The notes: generated by a model not told the origin, from the letters alone. A stretch of DNA of 12,289 bases from Hyphomicrobiaceae bacterium (GCA_013214245.1 JABSQE010000133.1:1-12289); one strand, 5' to 3'; shown: positions 1-6,346, numbered from the stretch's first letter. Made by a program: numbers and translations.

Positions 1-734
1 CGCTCACCAATACCGTTTATAGTACATTCGATTTGTCGAGCACCGGCACGTACCCCGGCAAGTGCGTTAGCCACTGCCATTCCAAGATCGTTATGACAGT
101 GAACAGACCAAATAACTTTATCTGAATTTGAAATATTTTGTCTAAGACGCGTAATAAGATTGAAATGTTCTTGTGGTGTTGTGTAACCTACGGTATCGGG
201 TATATTAATAGTAGTGGCTCCAGCTTCGATTGCAGCATCAACGCACCTACATAAGTATTCGAATTCGCTGCGCGTTGCATCTTCTGCTGACCATTCAACG
301 TCATCTGTCCATTTTCTTGCGTGTTTAACAGATTTAGAGACCATCTCTAAAACTTCTTCTGGTGTCTTACGTAATTTCCATTTAATATGAATTGGAGATG
401 TAGATAAAAAAGTGTGTATACGCGGACGGCGAGCATCTTTTACAGCTTCACCGCAGCGATCTATATCATGGGGAGCGGCACGACACAGTCCTGCCACTAT
501 GGCTTTCTGGGTATGTTTTGCGATTGCTGAAACAACCTCAAAATCACCTTCAGAAGCAAATGGAAACCCTGCTTCTATGATGTCAACTCCCAAAGCATCG
601 AGTAATGTAGCAATTTCGAGCTTTTCTTCAAACGTCATAGTAGCGCCAGGACACTGCTCTCCGTCGCGAAGAGTTGTGTCAAAAATCAAAACGCGGTCTT
701 TATCTTTATTAACGTTTGATACACATTTAGACAT
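1..734 (-). CDS. leuA: 2-isopropylmalate synthase, N-terminal part (cut by window edge)
   Basis: Cytosolic enzyme of the first committed step of leucine synthesis: it condenses acetyl-CoA with 2-oxoisovalerate. I read 244 codons from ATG at 734; the frame is still open at base 1 and the rest lies outside. Visible HMGL-like TIM-barrel motifs are FDTTLRDGEQ at residues 18-27 (metal ligand Asp19, catalytic Arg23), IIEAGFP at 52-58, VEWSAEDATR at 146-155, metal ligands His212 and His214 in HCHNDLG, and the glycine-rich NGIGE at 240-244. GEQCPGATMT (25-34), with Cys where many bacteria have Ser, is the usual alphaproteobacterial form as I recall it. The start is supported by GAGGAT 8 nt upstream. 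It is transcribed in the same direction as ilvC but 750 bp away, so probably from its own promoter. The LeuA family is certain; the regulatory domain cannot be assessed here. Confidence 0.97.
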   Translation of the reverse strand, partial: MSKCVSNVNKDKDRVLIFDTTLRDGEQCPGATMTFEEKLEIATLLDALGVDIIEAGFPFASEGDFEVVSAIAKHTQKAIVAGLCRAAPHDIDRCGEAVKDARRPRIHTFLSTSPIHIKWKLRKTPEEVLEMVSKSVKHARKWTDDVEWSAEDATRSEFEYLCRCVDAAIEAGATTINIPDTVGYTTPQEHFNLITRLRQNISNSDKVIWSVHCHNDLGMAVANALAGVRAGARQIECTINGIGE

Positions 735-742
735 AATGCTAG

Positions 743-748
743 ATCCTC
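743..748 (-). promoter_or_regulatory. leuA ribosome binding site
   Basis: On the minus strand GAGGAT lies 8 nt before the ATG at 734. It fixes the start codon of leuA. Confidence 0.65.
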
Positions 749-763
749 GTTTGTGATTGGTAT

Positions 764-851
764 TTTAAATTGGTGCGATATTCATGATATGGAGGCTGTT
801 TCTTGGCCGTGTCCTTAAAGTATTTTTTAAATATCTTAACATTAACTTGCC
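764..851. repeat. Two-block repeat, copy A (leuA leader)
   Basis: Block 1 is TTTAAATTGGTGCG at 764-777 and block 2 is TTAACATTAACTTGCC at 836-851. The same blocks in the same order and orientation recur at 2872-2932: block 1 is identical (14/14) and block 2 matches 15/16. The spacer between blocks is longer here. The copy lies in the region expected to be the leuA leader. Its function is unknown. Confidence 0.5.
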
Positions 852-869
852 TGCGTCTAAAAAACGTCA

Positions 870-897
870 AGTACAGAACAGAGACCATACATGTCAA
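870..897 (-). promoter_or_regulatory. Candidate leuA promoter
   Basis: Reading the minus strand, a perfect TTGACA (897-892) is followed after 16 nt by TGTACT (875-870), which matches the -10 consensus at 4 of 6 positions. This would give a leader of roughly 130 nt before leuA. A weaker overlapping option is TTGACG at 868-863 with GTTAAT 18 nt further on. Confidence 0.3.
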
Positions 898-926
898 TGG
901 TAGCAATAAATTTATTGATTTGACAT
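891..926. repeat. Nested inverted repeat upstream of leuA
   Basis: Outer arms ATGTCAA (891-897) and TTGACAT (920-926) enclose a perfect 14-bp palindrome, CAATAAATTTATTG (904-917). The left arm contains the candidate leuA -35 hexamer on the minus strand, so a protein bound here could block or aid leuA transcription. An operator role is inferred from position and symmetry only. Confidence 0.5.
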
Positions 927-1366
927 TAAGGCCTGGTCAATCTTAGCGATTGGCGAAAATGCGGAGCAAATACATGTAAATCAGCAATAAATATTTAACC
1001 AATAAAAAAATACTTGGAAACTTTGCTGAATTTCGATTCTCGTCTCTGCTTAATTAGGATAGGCATCTAAGCCATAAGAAGAATATTAACCATACAATAA
1101 TAATACGCTCATCAGCGGGAAAGAGCTAAGTAGCATCCAGCTTTTTTTGTGTCATTTCTAGAAAAATAAGTTTTTACTATCATGCAACTAAAAGCACAAT
1201 TTTGATTTTCTGGGGTGTTATTATTTAGCGATCCCTTTCAAATTTTATGCAATAGCAATAGGCTTGAATTCTCAATCTTTGTATTACATCTAAGGAGATG
1301 TTTTAAATTTTTGTATTTTTTTAAATATTACCGGTTGCATTGTACTCTTCATAGAGCATAGCATTT

Positions 1367-1395
1367 TGGCCGGCACCATATCACGGTGCTAGCCA
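1367..1395. other. Imperfect hairpin downstream of ilvC
   Basis: TGGC (1367-1370) pairs with GCCA (1392-1395), then a 2-nt internal mismatch, then GCACC (1373-1377) pairs with GGTGC (1385-1389) around a 7-nt loop. It starts about 90 nt past the ilvC stop codon. No T tract follows it on the minus strand, so it is not a standard intrinsic terminator, but it may mark the 3' end of the ilvC transcript. Confidence 0.4.
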
Positions 1396-1484
1396 TATTA
1401 TTCCATCATTGGATCAAATAGTTAGGTAACAAGTACTAGATTGTTAGCTAGTGAAGTTCTCGAACTTTTTTGGCGCTGTATTAA

Positions 1485-2504
1485 TTAATTTTTTGACTTA
1501 TCTACCAGTTTGTTGCTCCTTATCCAGGGCATCATAGCTCGCAGTTTGGCTCCAACCTCTTCAATTGGGTGAGCATCGTTAATACGACGCATTTCTTTAA
1601 ATTTAGTCTGACCATTCTTACATTCCTGGATCCATTCAGATGTAAAAGTACCAGTTTGAATTTCCTTGAGAAGGCGGCGCATTTCAGCACGGGTTTCATG
1701 ATTTATCAATCGCGGTCCTGAGATATATTCACCAAATTCTGCTGTATTTGATATAGAGTAGTTCATGTTTGCAATACCACCTTCATAAATAAGATCAACA
1801 ATCAATTTTACTTCGTGTAGGCACTCAAAATAAGCCATTTCCGGGGCGTAACCGGCCTCTGTTAATGTTTCATAACCGGCACGTATCAACTCTACTAAGC
1901 CGCCGCATAACACCGCCTGCTCTCCAAACAAGTCCGTCTCGCATTCTTCCCTGAAGGTAGTTTCAATAATTCCTGAGTGCCCTCCTCCAATCGCACTAGC
2001 ATATGACAGGGCTAAATCATGTGCATCACCAGAAGCATTGTGATTGACTGCAATTAAACACGGAACCCCGCCACCACGAACAAATTCAGAGCGGACAGTG
2101 TGTCCAGGTCCCTTAGGAGCGATCATAATGACGTCAAGCGTATTCGGCGGTTTGATTAATGAAAAATGAATGTTTAAACCGTGCGCGAACGCAATCGCAG
2201 ATCCATCTCTAATATTATCTTTAACGTGATCATTCCAGATATCGGCCTGAATTTCATCGGGCGTGCACATCATGACTATATCTGCTGTGGCCGCTGCAAT
2301 TTTAACGGATTCTACTGTCATGCTATCTGCTTTAGCCTTATCAATCGATTTCGAACCTGGACGTAAGGCAACAATTACATTTTTACATCCTGAGTCACGA
2401 AGGTTAAGTGCGTGTGCACGCCCCTGACTTCCATAGCCTATTATAGCTACCACTTTGTCTTTTATCAGTTTTTTATTAGTGTCTTGGTTGTAATAGACTT
2501 GCAT
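1485..2504 (-). CDS. ilvC: Ketol-acid reductoisomerase (NADP+), class I
   Basis: Cytosolic enzyme of valine, isoleucine and leucine synthesis; it rearranges and reduces acetolactate or acetohydroxybutyrate using NADPH and Mg2+. The 339 residues fit the short class I form. The N-terminal Rossmann domain has GYGSQG at 23-28 and a phosphate-binding loop LRPGSKS at 47-53, whose serines favour NADPH. His108 and PKGPGH at 130-135 form the active-site edge. The C-terminal helical domain has metal ligands Asp191 and Glu195 (TDLFGEQAVLCGG), Glu227 and Glu231 (FECLHEV), and the substrate-contacting Ser252. All key residues are present, so it should be active. One difference from the usual GYGSQGHAHALNL is Arg at residue 29. 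The start is supported by AGGTGA 6 nt upstream. It stands alone between long spacers, with no ilvB or ilvN beside it. Confidence 0.98.
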   Translation of the reverse strand: MQVYYNQDTNKKLIKDKVVAIIGYGSQGRAHALNLRDSGCKNVIVALRPGSKSIDKAKADSMTVESVKIAAATADIVMMCTPDEIQADIWNDHVKDNIRDGSAIAFAHGLNIHFSLIKPPNTLDVIMIAPKGPGHTVRSEFVRGGGVPCLIAVNHNASGDAHDLALSYASAIGGGHSGIIETTFREECETDLFGEQAVLCGGLVELIRAGYETLTEAGYAPEMAYFECLHEVKLIVDLIYEGGIANMNYSISNTAEFGEYISGPRLINHETRAEMRRLLKEIQTGTFTSEWIQECKNGQTKFKEMRRINDAHPIEEVGAKLRAMMPWIRSNKLVDKSKN

Positions 2505-2510
2505 AGGATG

Positions 2511-2516
2511 TCACCT
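2511..2516 (-). promoter_or_regulatory. ilvC ribosome binding site
   Basis: AGGTGA on the minus strand, 6 nt before the ATG, fixes the ilvC start. Confidence 0.65.
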
Positions 2517-2533
2517 GTCTTGTTCGTAATTCC

Positions 2534-2539
2534 ATTATA
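2534..2539 (-). promoter_or_regulatory. Candidate ilvC -10 box
   Basis: A perfect TATAAT on the minus strand lies 29 nt before the ilvC start codon. No good -35 lies at 17 nt; that position is occupied by the palindrome at 2553-2585. This suggests either an activator-dependent promoter or one blocked by a bound repressor. Inference from sequence alone. Confidence 0.4.
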
Positions 2540-2552
2540 AGAAAGTTTAGTT

Positions 2553-2585
2553 GTCTACAGTCCGAGGGACTAAAACCATGTAGAC
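2553..2585. repeat. Bulged inverted repeat at the ilvC promoter
   Basis: GTCTAC (2553-2558) pairs with GTAGAC (2580-2585). Immediately inside, AGTCC (2559-2563) pairs with GGACT (2567-2571) around GAG. The two stems are continuous on one side and separated by 8 unpaired bases (2572-2579) on the other. The inner palindrome covers the expected -35 region of the candidate ilvC promoter. It could be a DNA operator, or an RNA stem with an 8-nt bulge if transcription begins further upstream. Confidence 0.45.
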
Positions 2586-2871
2586 GCAAATTAAGTCCTA
2601 CAAAGATTTCTTTATAGAAAGATATCGGTCATGACATTATAAAGTAAATTTTTTGCATTATTATATTTAGGATGAAGCCATTAGTAACGTTTTTGGGAGT
2701 GATAGCACCACTCATCTCGTCAAACCATGTATTATTTCTGGGCTTGTTTGATTGAATGTCAAAGTCGCAAATATAGAATATAAAAGACCAGAATTTAAAC
2801 TAATATTAATTTGATGAGCATTTACTTAATCATTAATGGCACATACACCGCGAATAGATTAAAATAAAAAA

Positions 2872-2932
2872 TTTAAATTGGTGCGTAAAGGTTTGATCTC
2901 ATTAGGTAGGTCATTTTTAACATTTACTTGCC
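2872..2932. repeat. Two-block repeat, copy B (between fbpC and ilvC)
   Basis: Block 1 TTTAAATTGGTGCG (2872-2885) is identical to 764-777. Block 2 TTAACATTTACTTGCC (2917-2932) differs from 836-851 at one base. After block 2 both copies continue with a GTCTA and an A-rich stretch containing AAAACG. The intervening DNA differs in length and sequence, as expected of old copies or of a conserved two-part site. Confidence 0.5.
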
Positions 2933-2985
2933 GTCTATCCAAAACGGTTAAACTTTTATTTTGAGTTGACAAATATCTAATGCAC

Positions 2986-4275
2986 TTAATGTTTTACCTT
3001 AAATGCCATAACACCTTCAGGATTAACGATAATTGTAATGTTATCTCCAGCTGACGGTGCAATGTCTTCCTGAACAAGGCAGGTAAGAGGTTTAGCAAGT
3101 CCAGAAATACTAATACTAAGTTCTACAAAGCCGCCTTGAAAATGTGTAGAAATAACATGGCCATATGTACCCTTCCAGTACGGTTTAATGGCGCTTTGAC
3201 GAATACAAAAAATAACTTTTTCCCCTTCTTCAAAATGAGGCGCCGGAAAACACCCGAATGGCATATTGATAGCCCCATTTTTTACAGTAGCCTCTATCTC
3301 GTTTATTTTTGAAAACAAACGAGCTACGAATAAATCCTTGGGAACTCGGTAAAGGCTATCAGCTTGACCTGTCTGTATAATTTTTCCATTTTTCATAACT
3401 AGAATACGATCAGCTATTTGCATTGCTTCAAGGGGATCGTGAGTTACAATAATAGCTGTTGAGCACATTTCTTTAAGAAGTCTACGCGTTGTCTGGCGAA
3501 GCGATTCACGCAAGTAAACGTCTAGTCCTGAAAAAGGCTCATCCATTAAAATAACAGCAGGCTTTGGTGCAATGGCTCGAGCTAGAGCTACGCGTTGTTG
3601 TTGGCCTCCAGAGAGAATACGAGGATATTTATCTGCATAGTGTTCAAGCTCCACCATAGCAAGGACGGACATAGCTTTCAGCGTAGCTTCTTTTCTGCTT
3701 AAGCCTTTTAAACCGTAAGCAATATTTTGGAGCACAGTTAAATGAGGAAATAGTGCATATGCCTGAAACATAAATCCGATGTTACGCTTTTCTGGAGGTA
3801 CAAAGCGGTTAGGTCCAGAAACTTCATTGTTATTTAAAAGTATACGTCCGGATGTAGGCTTTTCAATGCCAGAGGCAAGATGAAGCAGAGTTGTCTTCCC
3901 GCAACCAGAGGGCCCAACAAGACAGACTAACTCACCAGCTTTTACTTTAAATGATATATCATGAAGTACATTAGTTTTGTTAAATACGTGTTCGATGCTT
4001 TCAAATACGAGGCTGGAAGCTGATGGTTTAGCTGTCTTAAAGCATACTTTGTGCAAAGGGATATTGTTTTTGTCTGGCCGTATCAAGCGTTCTTTCAATT
4101 TGTCTATGATACAGCGGCTTTTTTTAAATATAAATTCTGAGTGTTTATAAGTCGAAAGGTTGGCTTTACCAAGAGCAGGATCTGAAGATATTAACTGTCG
4201 CCTTGCCTGAAGTTCTGCTTTTAATACGTCTGTGCTGAATTGCGCCAAGTCCGGTGCAGTGGACTTTTGTACCAT
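2986..4275 (-). CDS. Iron(III)-type ABC transporter ATP-binding protein with N-terminal extension
   Basis: Cytoplasmic ATPase that powers a binding-protein-dependent importer, most likely for Fe(3+) (FbpC/FutC type) given the binding-protein gene nearby. Residues are counted from GTG 4278. Walker A GPSGCGKTT is at 122-130, Q-loop Gln172, signature LSGGQ at 222-226, Walker B VILMDEP at 242-248, D-loop SGLD at 250-253 and switch His280. A TOBE-like C-terminal domain covers about 325-430. All ATPase motifs are intact. The start is probably ATG 4275 rather than GTG 4278, because GGGAAGA lies 7 nt before the ATG but only 4 nt before the GTG. FbpC proteins usually begin close to the strand before Walker A and are about 350 residues long; here about 85 polar residues precede it, with a likely amphipathic helix near residues 10-28. 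I do not recognise that extension. Spermidine/putrescine or sulfate-type substrates cannot be fully excluded. Confidence 0.9.
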   Translation of the reverse strand: MVQKSTAPDLAQFSTDVLKAELQARRQLISSDPALGKANLSTYKHSEFIFKKSRCIIDKLKERLIRPDKNNIPLHKVCFKTAKPSASSLVFESIEHVFNKTNVLHDISFKVKAGELVCLVGPSGCGKTTLLHLASGIEKPTSGRILLNNNEVSGPNRFVPPEKRNIGFMFQAYALFPHLTVLQNIAYGLKGLSRKEATLKAMSVLAMVELEHYADKYPRILSGGQQQRVALARAIAPKPAVILMDEPFSGLDVYLRESLRQTTRRLLKEMCSTAIIVTHDPLEAMQIADRILVMKNGKIIQTGQADSLYRVPKDLFVARLFSKINEIEATVKNGAINMPFGCFPAPHFEEGEKVIFCIRQSAIKPYWKGTYGHVISTHFQGGFVELSISISGLAKPLTCLVQEDIAPSAGDNITIIVNPEGVMAFKVKH

Positions 4276-4282
4276 CACAAGA

Positions 4283-4289
4283 TCTTCCC
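4283..4289 (-). promoter_or_regulatory. Ribosome binding site deciding the ATPase start
   Basis: GGGAAGA on the minus strand lies 7 nt before ATG 4275. It shows that translation probably begins upstream of the unusual N-terminal extension rather than inside it. Confidence 0.6.
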
Positions 4290-4433
4290 ATTTGCAGTTG
4301 TACTCTGAAGGCCTGATAGTAAACTTCGGAATCTGGTCTATTTTTCTATAATTTTGTTGTCAATGAATTTTTAGGCGATACTTTTAGTCTCATGAGGTTT
4401 ATCTTATGACAACCCATCTTAGTTAACTAAAAT

Positions 4434-4907
4434 TTAAGCAGATGTTATTTTAGTATCAACCTCTTTAAAATCTGTAACAGTATGCAGTTTGTTAGCCTCA
4501 AGCTGTATTCTGTTAACATTTGAAGTGGAACCTCTTCGGGTCGCCATCTCAGCCAGTGTGTGATGATCTAAAACTTCCAGAAAAGCTTCAAATGCTTCGT
4601 CTATGCATGTATGGAGCAAACCGTTATCTTGCTTGCACCTATTCGTTAACGGCTTGTTTTCTAGCTTACGTACGATTGATCCTATACTAACAGACTTTGT
4701 GGAACTTAAAATTTTTACTCCGCCGTGTGGCCCTCTTATAGTTTCGATTAATCCTGCATGATTCAAGACTTTAGAAAGCTTAAATGCCACCTGCTTGGTG
4801 AGACCTAGATCATAGGCAATCTCCGCTAATTTGCACAACCGTTTATCATTACGGTAGCAATAACATAGTAATTGGATTGCGTCTGAAGTTTGTTTAGATA
4901 GTCTCAT
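4434..4907 (-). CDS. Rrf2-family transcriptional regulator, RirA-like, degenerate cluster loop
   Basis: A 157-residue DNA-binding protein. The N-terminus MRLSKQTSDAIQLLCYC resembles RirA (MRLTKQT...), the iron-sensing repressor of alphaproteobacteria. Winged helix-turn-helix features follow: LAEIAYDLGLTKQVAFKLSKVL at 27-48 in two parts (helix 27-34, recognition helix about 37-48), and wing RGPHGGVKI at 59-67. The dimerisation helix has AFEAFLEVLDHHTLAEM from residue 105. RirA and relatives bind an Fe-S cluster through three Cys in the loop before this helix. Here Cys91 fits the first ligand, but the loop is about nine residues shorter, Gly96 falls where the third Cys should be, and Cys101 sits inside the helix. 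Extra Cys at 15, 17 and 25 are in the HTH domain. Placement between iron-uptake genes supports an iron role. No clear Shine-Dalgarno precedes the ATG. It could be an NsrR- or IscR-type protein, but RirA fits best. Confidence 0.85.
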   Translation of the reverse strand: MRLSKQTSDAIQLLCYCYRNDKRLCKLAEIAYDLGLTKQVAFKLSKVLNHAGLIETIRGPHGGVKILSSTKSVSIGSIVRKLENKPLTNRCKQDNGLLHTCIDEAFEAFLEVLDHHTLAEMATRRGSTSNVNRIQLEANKLHTVTDFKEVDTKITSA

Positions 4908-5277
4908 ATGAATACACTGTTGGAGCGATCTAAATAAATATGATTACTAGAATTTTCGGTTAATGTCGTGAATATAAATGAATACCAAACTAATAAAAAT
5001 TAAATAGCAACTTATAGGATAGAATAAACGTAATAGGATTACAACTTAATTGTTAATGTAATAAAATATTTATATCTTTTCTGGATAGGATGGACACTGA
5101 TTAGCATGTAGGCAGGCACTTTAAGTTCGAAACTCATGACAATAGTAAATGTACAAGACTTCGACTATAGCGGTTCTAAACTTTAATCCTTGTTGCCCTC
5201 CTCTTCGGATGAGCAAACTAATGCAACTAGCTCATGCGAAGAAGATCACGATACAAAGATATAAATTTAGCTAATAA
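4908..5277. other. Spacer between the binding-protein gene and the Rrf2 gene
   Basis: These 370 bp hold no supported gene. At the fbpA side is a large inverted repeat (5200-5244). Nearer the Rrf2 gene, ATAGGAT occurs three times on the plus strand (5014-5020, 5033-5039, 5085-5091), and a TATAAA-like -10 is readable on the minus strand near 5070. The spacer leaves open whether the Rrf2 gene is cotranscribed with fbpA. Confidence 0.5.
5200..5244 (-). other. Large hairpin after the Fe(3+)-binding protein gene
   Basis: Arms 5200-5214 and 5230-5244 are complementary over 15 positions, with one G-U wobble and one C-C mismatch, around a 15-nt loop. The hairpin starts 34 nt past the fbpA stop codon. 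No U tract follows on the minus strand, so it is not a textbook terminator. It may protect the fbpA mRNA end or reduce readthrough into the Rrf2 gene. The arm at 5200-5214 can also pair with the flank at 5192-5199, giving a smaller competing hairpin. Confidence 0.55.
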
Positions 5278-6333
5278 TTAACGATACCCTACTTCATCAT
5301 ATAATCTTTGCGCTAATGCTTGATTTTTTCCATAAATGGTTAAGTCTAAATTATCTGACTTGAATGCTCCCAGCTTAACTATATTAGTGTTAGGAGCTGC
5401 GCCTTTTAGTACGGGATACTCGTCATTACCAGCCGCAAAGTATGTCTGTGCTTTTTTACTAGCTAAATATTCTAAGAATTTAATTGCGTTTGCTCTGTTC
5501 GGTGATTTTGTGAGAATACCAGCACCAGAAATGTTAATATGTGTGCCAGTAGAATTTTGGTTTGGAAAAATTATCCCGATATTGTTTGTTTTTCCTGATA
5601 GATTACGTACTTTTTTGCGAAGAGCTCGAGCAAAATAATATGTGTTTGCGATAGCAATGCCACACTGGCCCGATGCAATGCCACGCAATTGATCCGTGTC
5701 TCCACCTTCAGGATAGCGAGCGCGATTATTCCAAACACCCGCCGCCCAATCTTTGGCAGCTTCTTCACCCAAACGTTCTATAATATTAGACATCAAAGAA
5801 AGCATGTAGATGTTTGAACTAGATCGTGTACAAACTAGACCTTTGTATTTTGTATCAGCTAATGCCAAATAAGATCTCGGCGGATCTCCAATTCTTTTTT
5901 TGTCATAAAATATTACTCTGGCACGGGTTGAAAAGCCAAACCAGTGACCATCAGGGTGTCGCAAATTCCTCGGTATAACAGAGTTGAGTAATTTAGAATG
6001 TGTAGGCTGAAACAAGCCTAATTGGTCTGCAGCCCACAAACGACCTGCATCTACAGTGATAAGAATATCAGCGGGGCTGTTGTCACCCTCTGCTGTGATA
6101 CGATTAATTAACGCGTCAGCTTTATCCTCTATTCGCCTGATTTTAATGCCGGTTTTATTTTCAAAGTCGCTGTAAAGTCGCTTATCAGTATCGTAATGGC
6201 GAGAAGAATAGAGATTTATTTCACTAGAAGACTTTGCCTGTTGGGCGTAAATACCAGATAAAGTAATGAATGTCGTAAATGCTATGCTAATGCTATATTT
6301 AAGCCATTTAGGTAGGTAAAACGATAGTGTCAT
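5278..6333 (-). CDS. Periplasmic Fe(3+)-binding protein of an ABC importer (FbpA/FutA family)
   Basis: Captures ferric iron in the periplasm and delivers it to an inner-membrane permease. The 351 residues start with a Sec signal peptide: a short basic stretch, a hydrophobic core at about 13-26, and likely cleavage after IYA at residue 30. Family motifs are SSRHYDTD at 43-50, GFSTRARVIFY at 133-143, LVCTRSSSNIY at 166-176, GGDTDQ at 210-215 and NTYYFAR at 230-236. The four ferric-ligand tyrosines of FutA-type proteins fall at Tyr47, Tyr176, Tyr232 and Tyr233, with His46 next to the first; the spacings match the family. Length and ligands are complete, so iron binding is expected. AGGGAG lies 7 nt before the ATG. 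The Rrf2 regulator and an ATPase gene follow in the same direction, but no permease gene is present here. Confidence 0.95.
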   Translation of the reverse strand: MTLSFYLPKWLKYSISIAFTTFITLSGIYAQQAKSSSEINLYSSRHYDTDKRLYSDFENKTGIKIRRIEDKADALINRITAEGDNSPADILITVDAGRLWAADQLGLFQPTHSKLLNSVIPRNLRHPDGHWFGFSTRARVIFYDKKRIGDPPRSYLALADTKYKGLVCTRSSSNIYMLSLMSNIIERLGEEAAKDWAAGVWNNRARYPEGGDTDQLRGIASGQCGIAIANTYYFARALRKKVRNLSGKTNNIGIIFPNQNSTGTHINISGAGILTKSPNRANAIKFLEYLASKKAQTYFAAGNDEYPVLKGAAPNTNIVKLGAFKSDNLDLTIYGKNQALAQRLYDEVGYR

Positions 6334-6340
6334 AAAATAT

Positions 6341-6346
6341 CTCCCT
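6341..6346 (-). promoter_or_regulatory. Binding-protein gene ribosome binding site
   Basis: AGGGAG on the minus strand, 7 nt before the ATG at 6333. It is the strongest Shine-Dalgarno of the iron locus, consistent with a binding protein made in excess over the ATPase. Confidence 0.7.

Larger units (their letters stand above)
735..1484. other. Long non-coding spacer between leuA and ilvC
   Basis: These 750 bp are AT-rich with frequent stops on both strands. I see no tRNA and no recognisable protein remnant. The spacer holds a leuA promoter candidate with a nested palindrome (870-926), a hairpin at 1367-1395 and one copy of a two-block repeat (764-851). A 12-codon open frame on the minus strand near 1320-1360 is too short to support. 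In some Rhodospirillales I recall phosphatidylserine decarboxylase and synthase genes lying between ilvC and leuA, so this could be what remains after their loss. That is inference; no PssA or Psd motif was found. Confidence 0.6.
2505..2985. other. Non-coding spacer between ilvC and the ATPase gene
   Basis: These 481 bp are AT-rich and hold no gene I can support on either strand. The spacer contains the ilvC promoter elements at its left end and copy B of the two-block repeat (2872-2932) at its right end. No tRNA, leader peptide rich in Leu, Ile or Val codons, or intrinsic terminator for the upstream ATPase gene was found. Confidence 0.6.

Noticed and set aside
412..756. Open frame of 114 codons on the plus strand
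   Set aside because: It is antisense to leuA, whose family motifs are clear on the minus strand. The plus-strand translation has no recognisable domain.
1454..1471. AAGTT, CTCG, AACTT followed by six T on the plus strand, resembling a terminator
   Set aside because: Only a 5-bp AT-rich stem, and it points toward the ilvC 3' end with no plus-strand gene before it. On the minus strand, where ilvC would need it, there is no T tract.
2697..2713. GAGTG / CACTC hairpin
   Set aside because: A 5-bp stem with a 7-nt loop is expected by chance in a spacer of this size, and no T tract follows on either strand.
4419..4430. 12-bp palindrome TTAGTTAACTAA just after the Rrf2 gene
   Set aside because: AT-rich and short, with no promoter or T tract beside it; compatible with chance.
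5192..5244. H-type pseudoknot between the hairpin loop (GTTGC) and its 3' flank (GCAAC)
   Set aside because: The 3-nt connector could not span a 15-bp stem, so the pairing is only possible as an alternative fold.
5336..5768. Open frames on both strands inside the Fe(3+)-binding protein gene
   Set aside because: They overlap conserved GGDTDQ and NTYYFAR coding in the true frame and have no ribosome binding site or family features.
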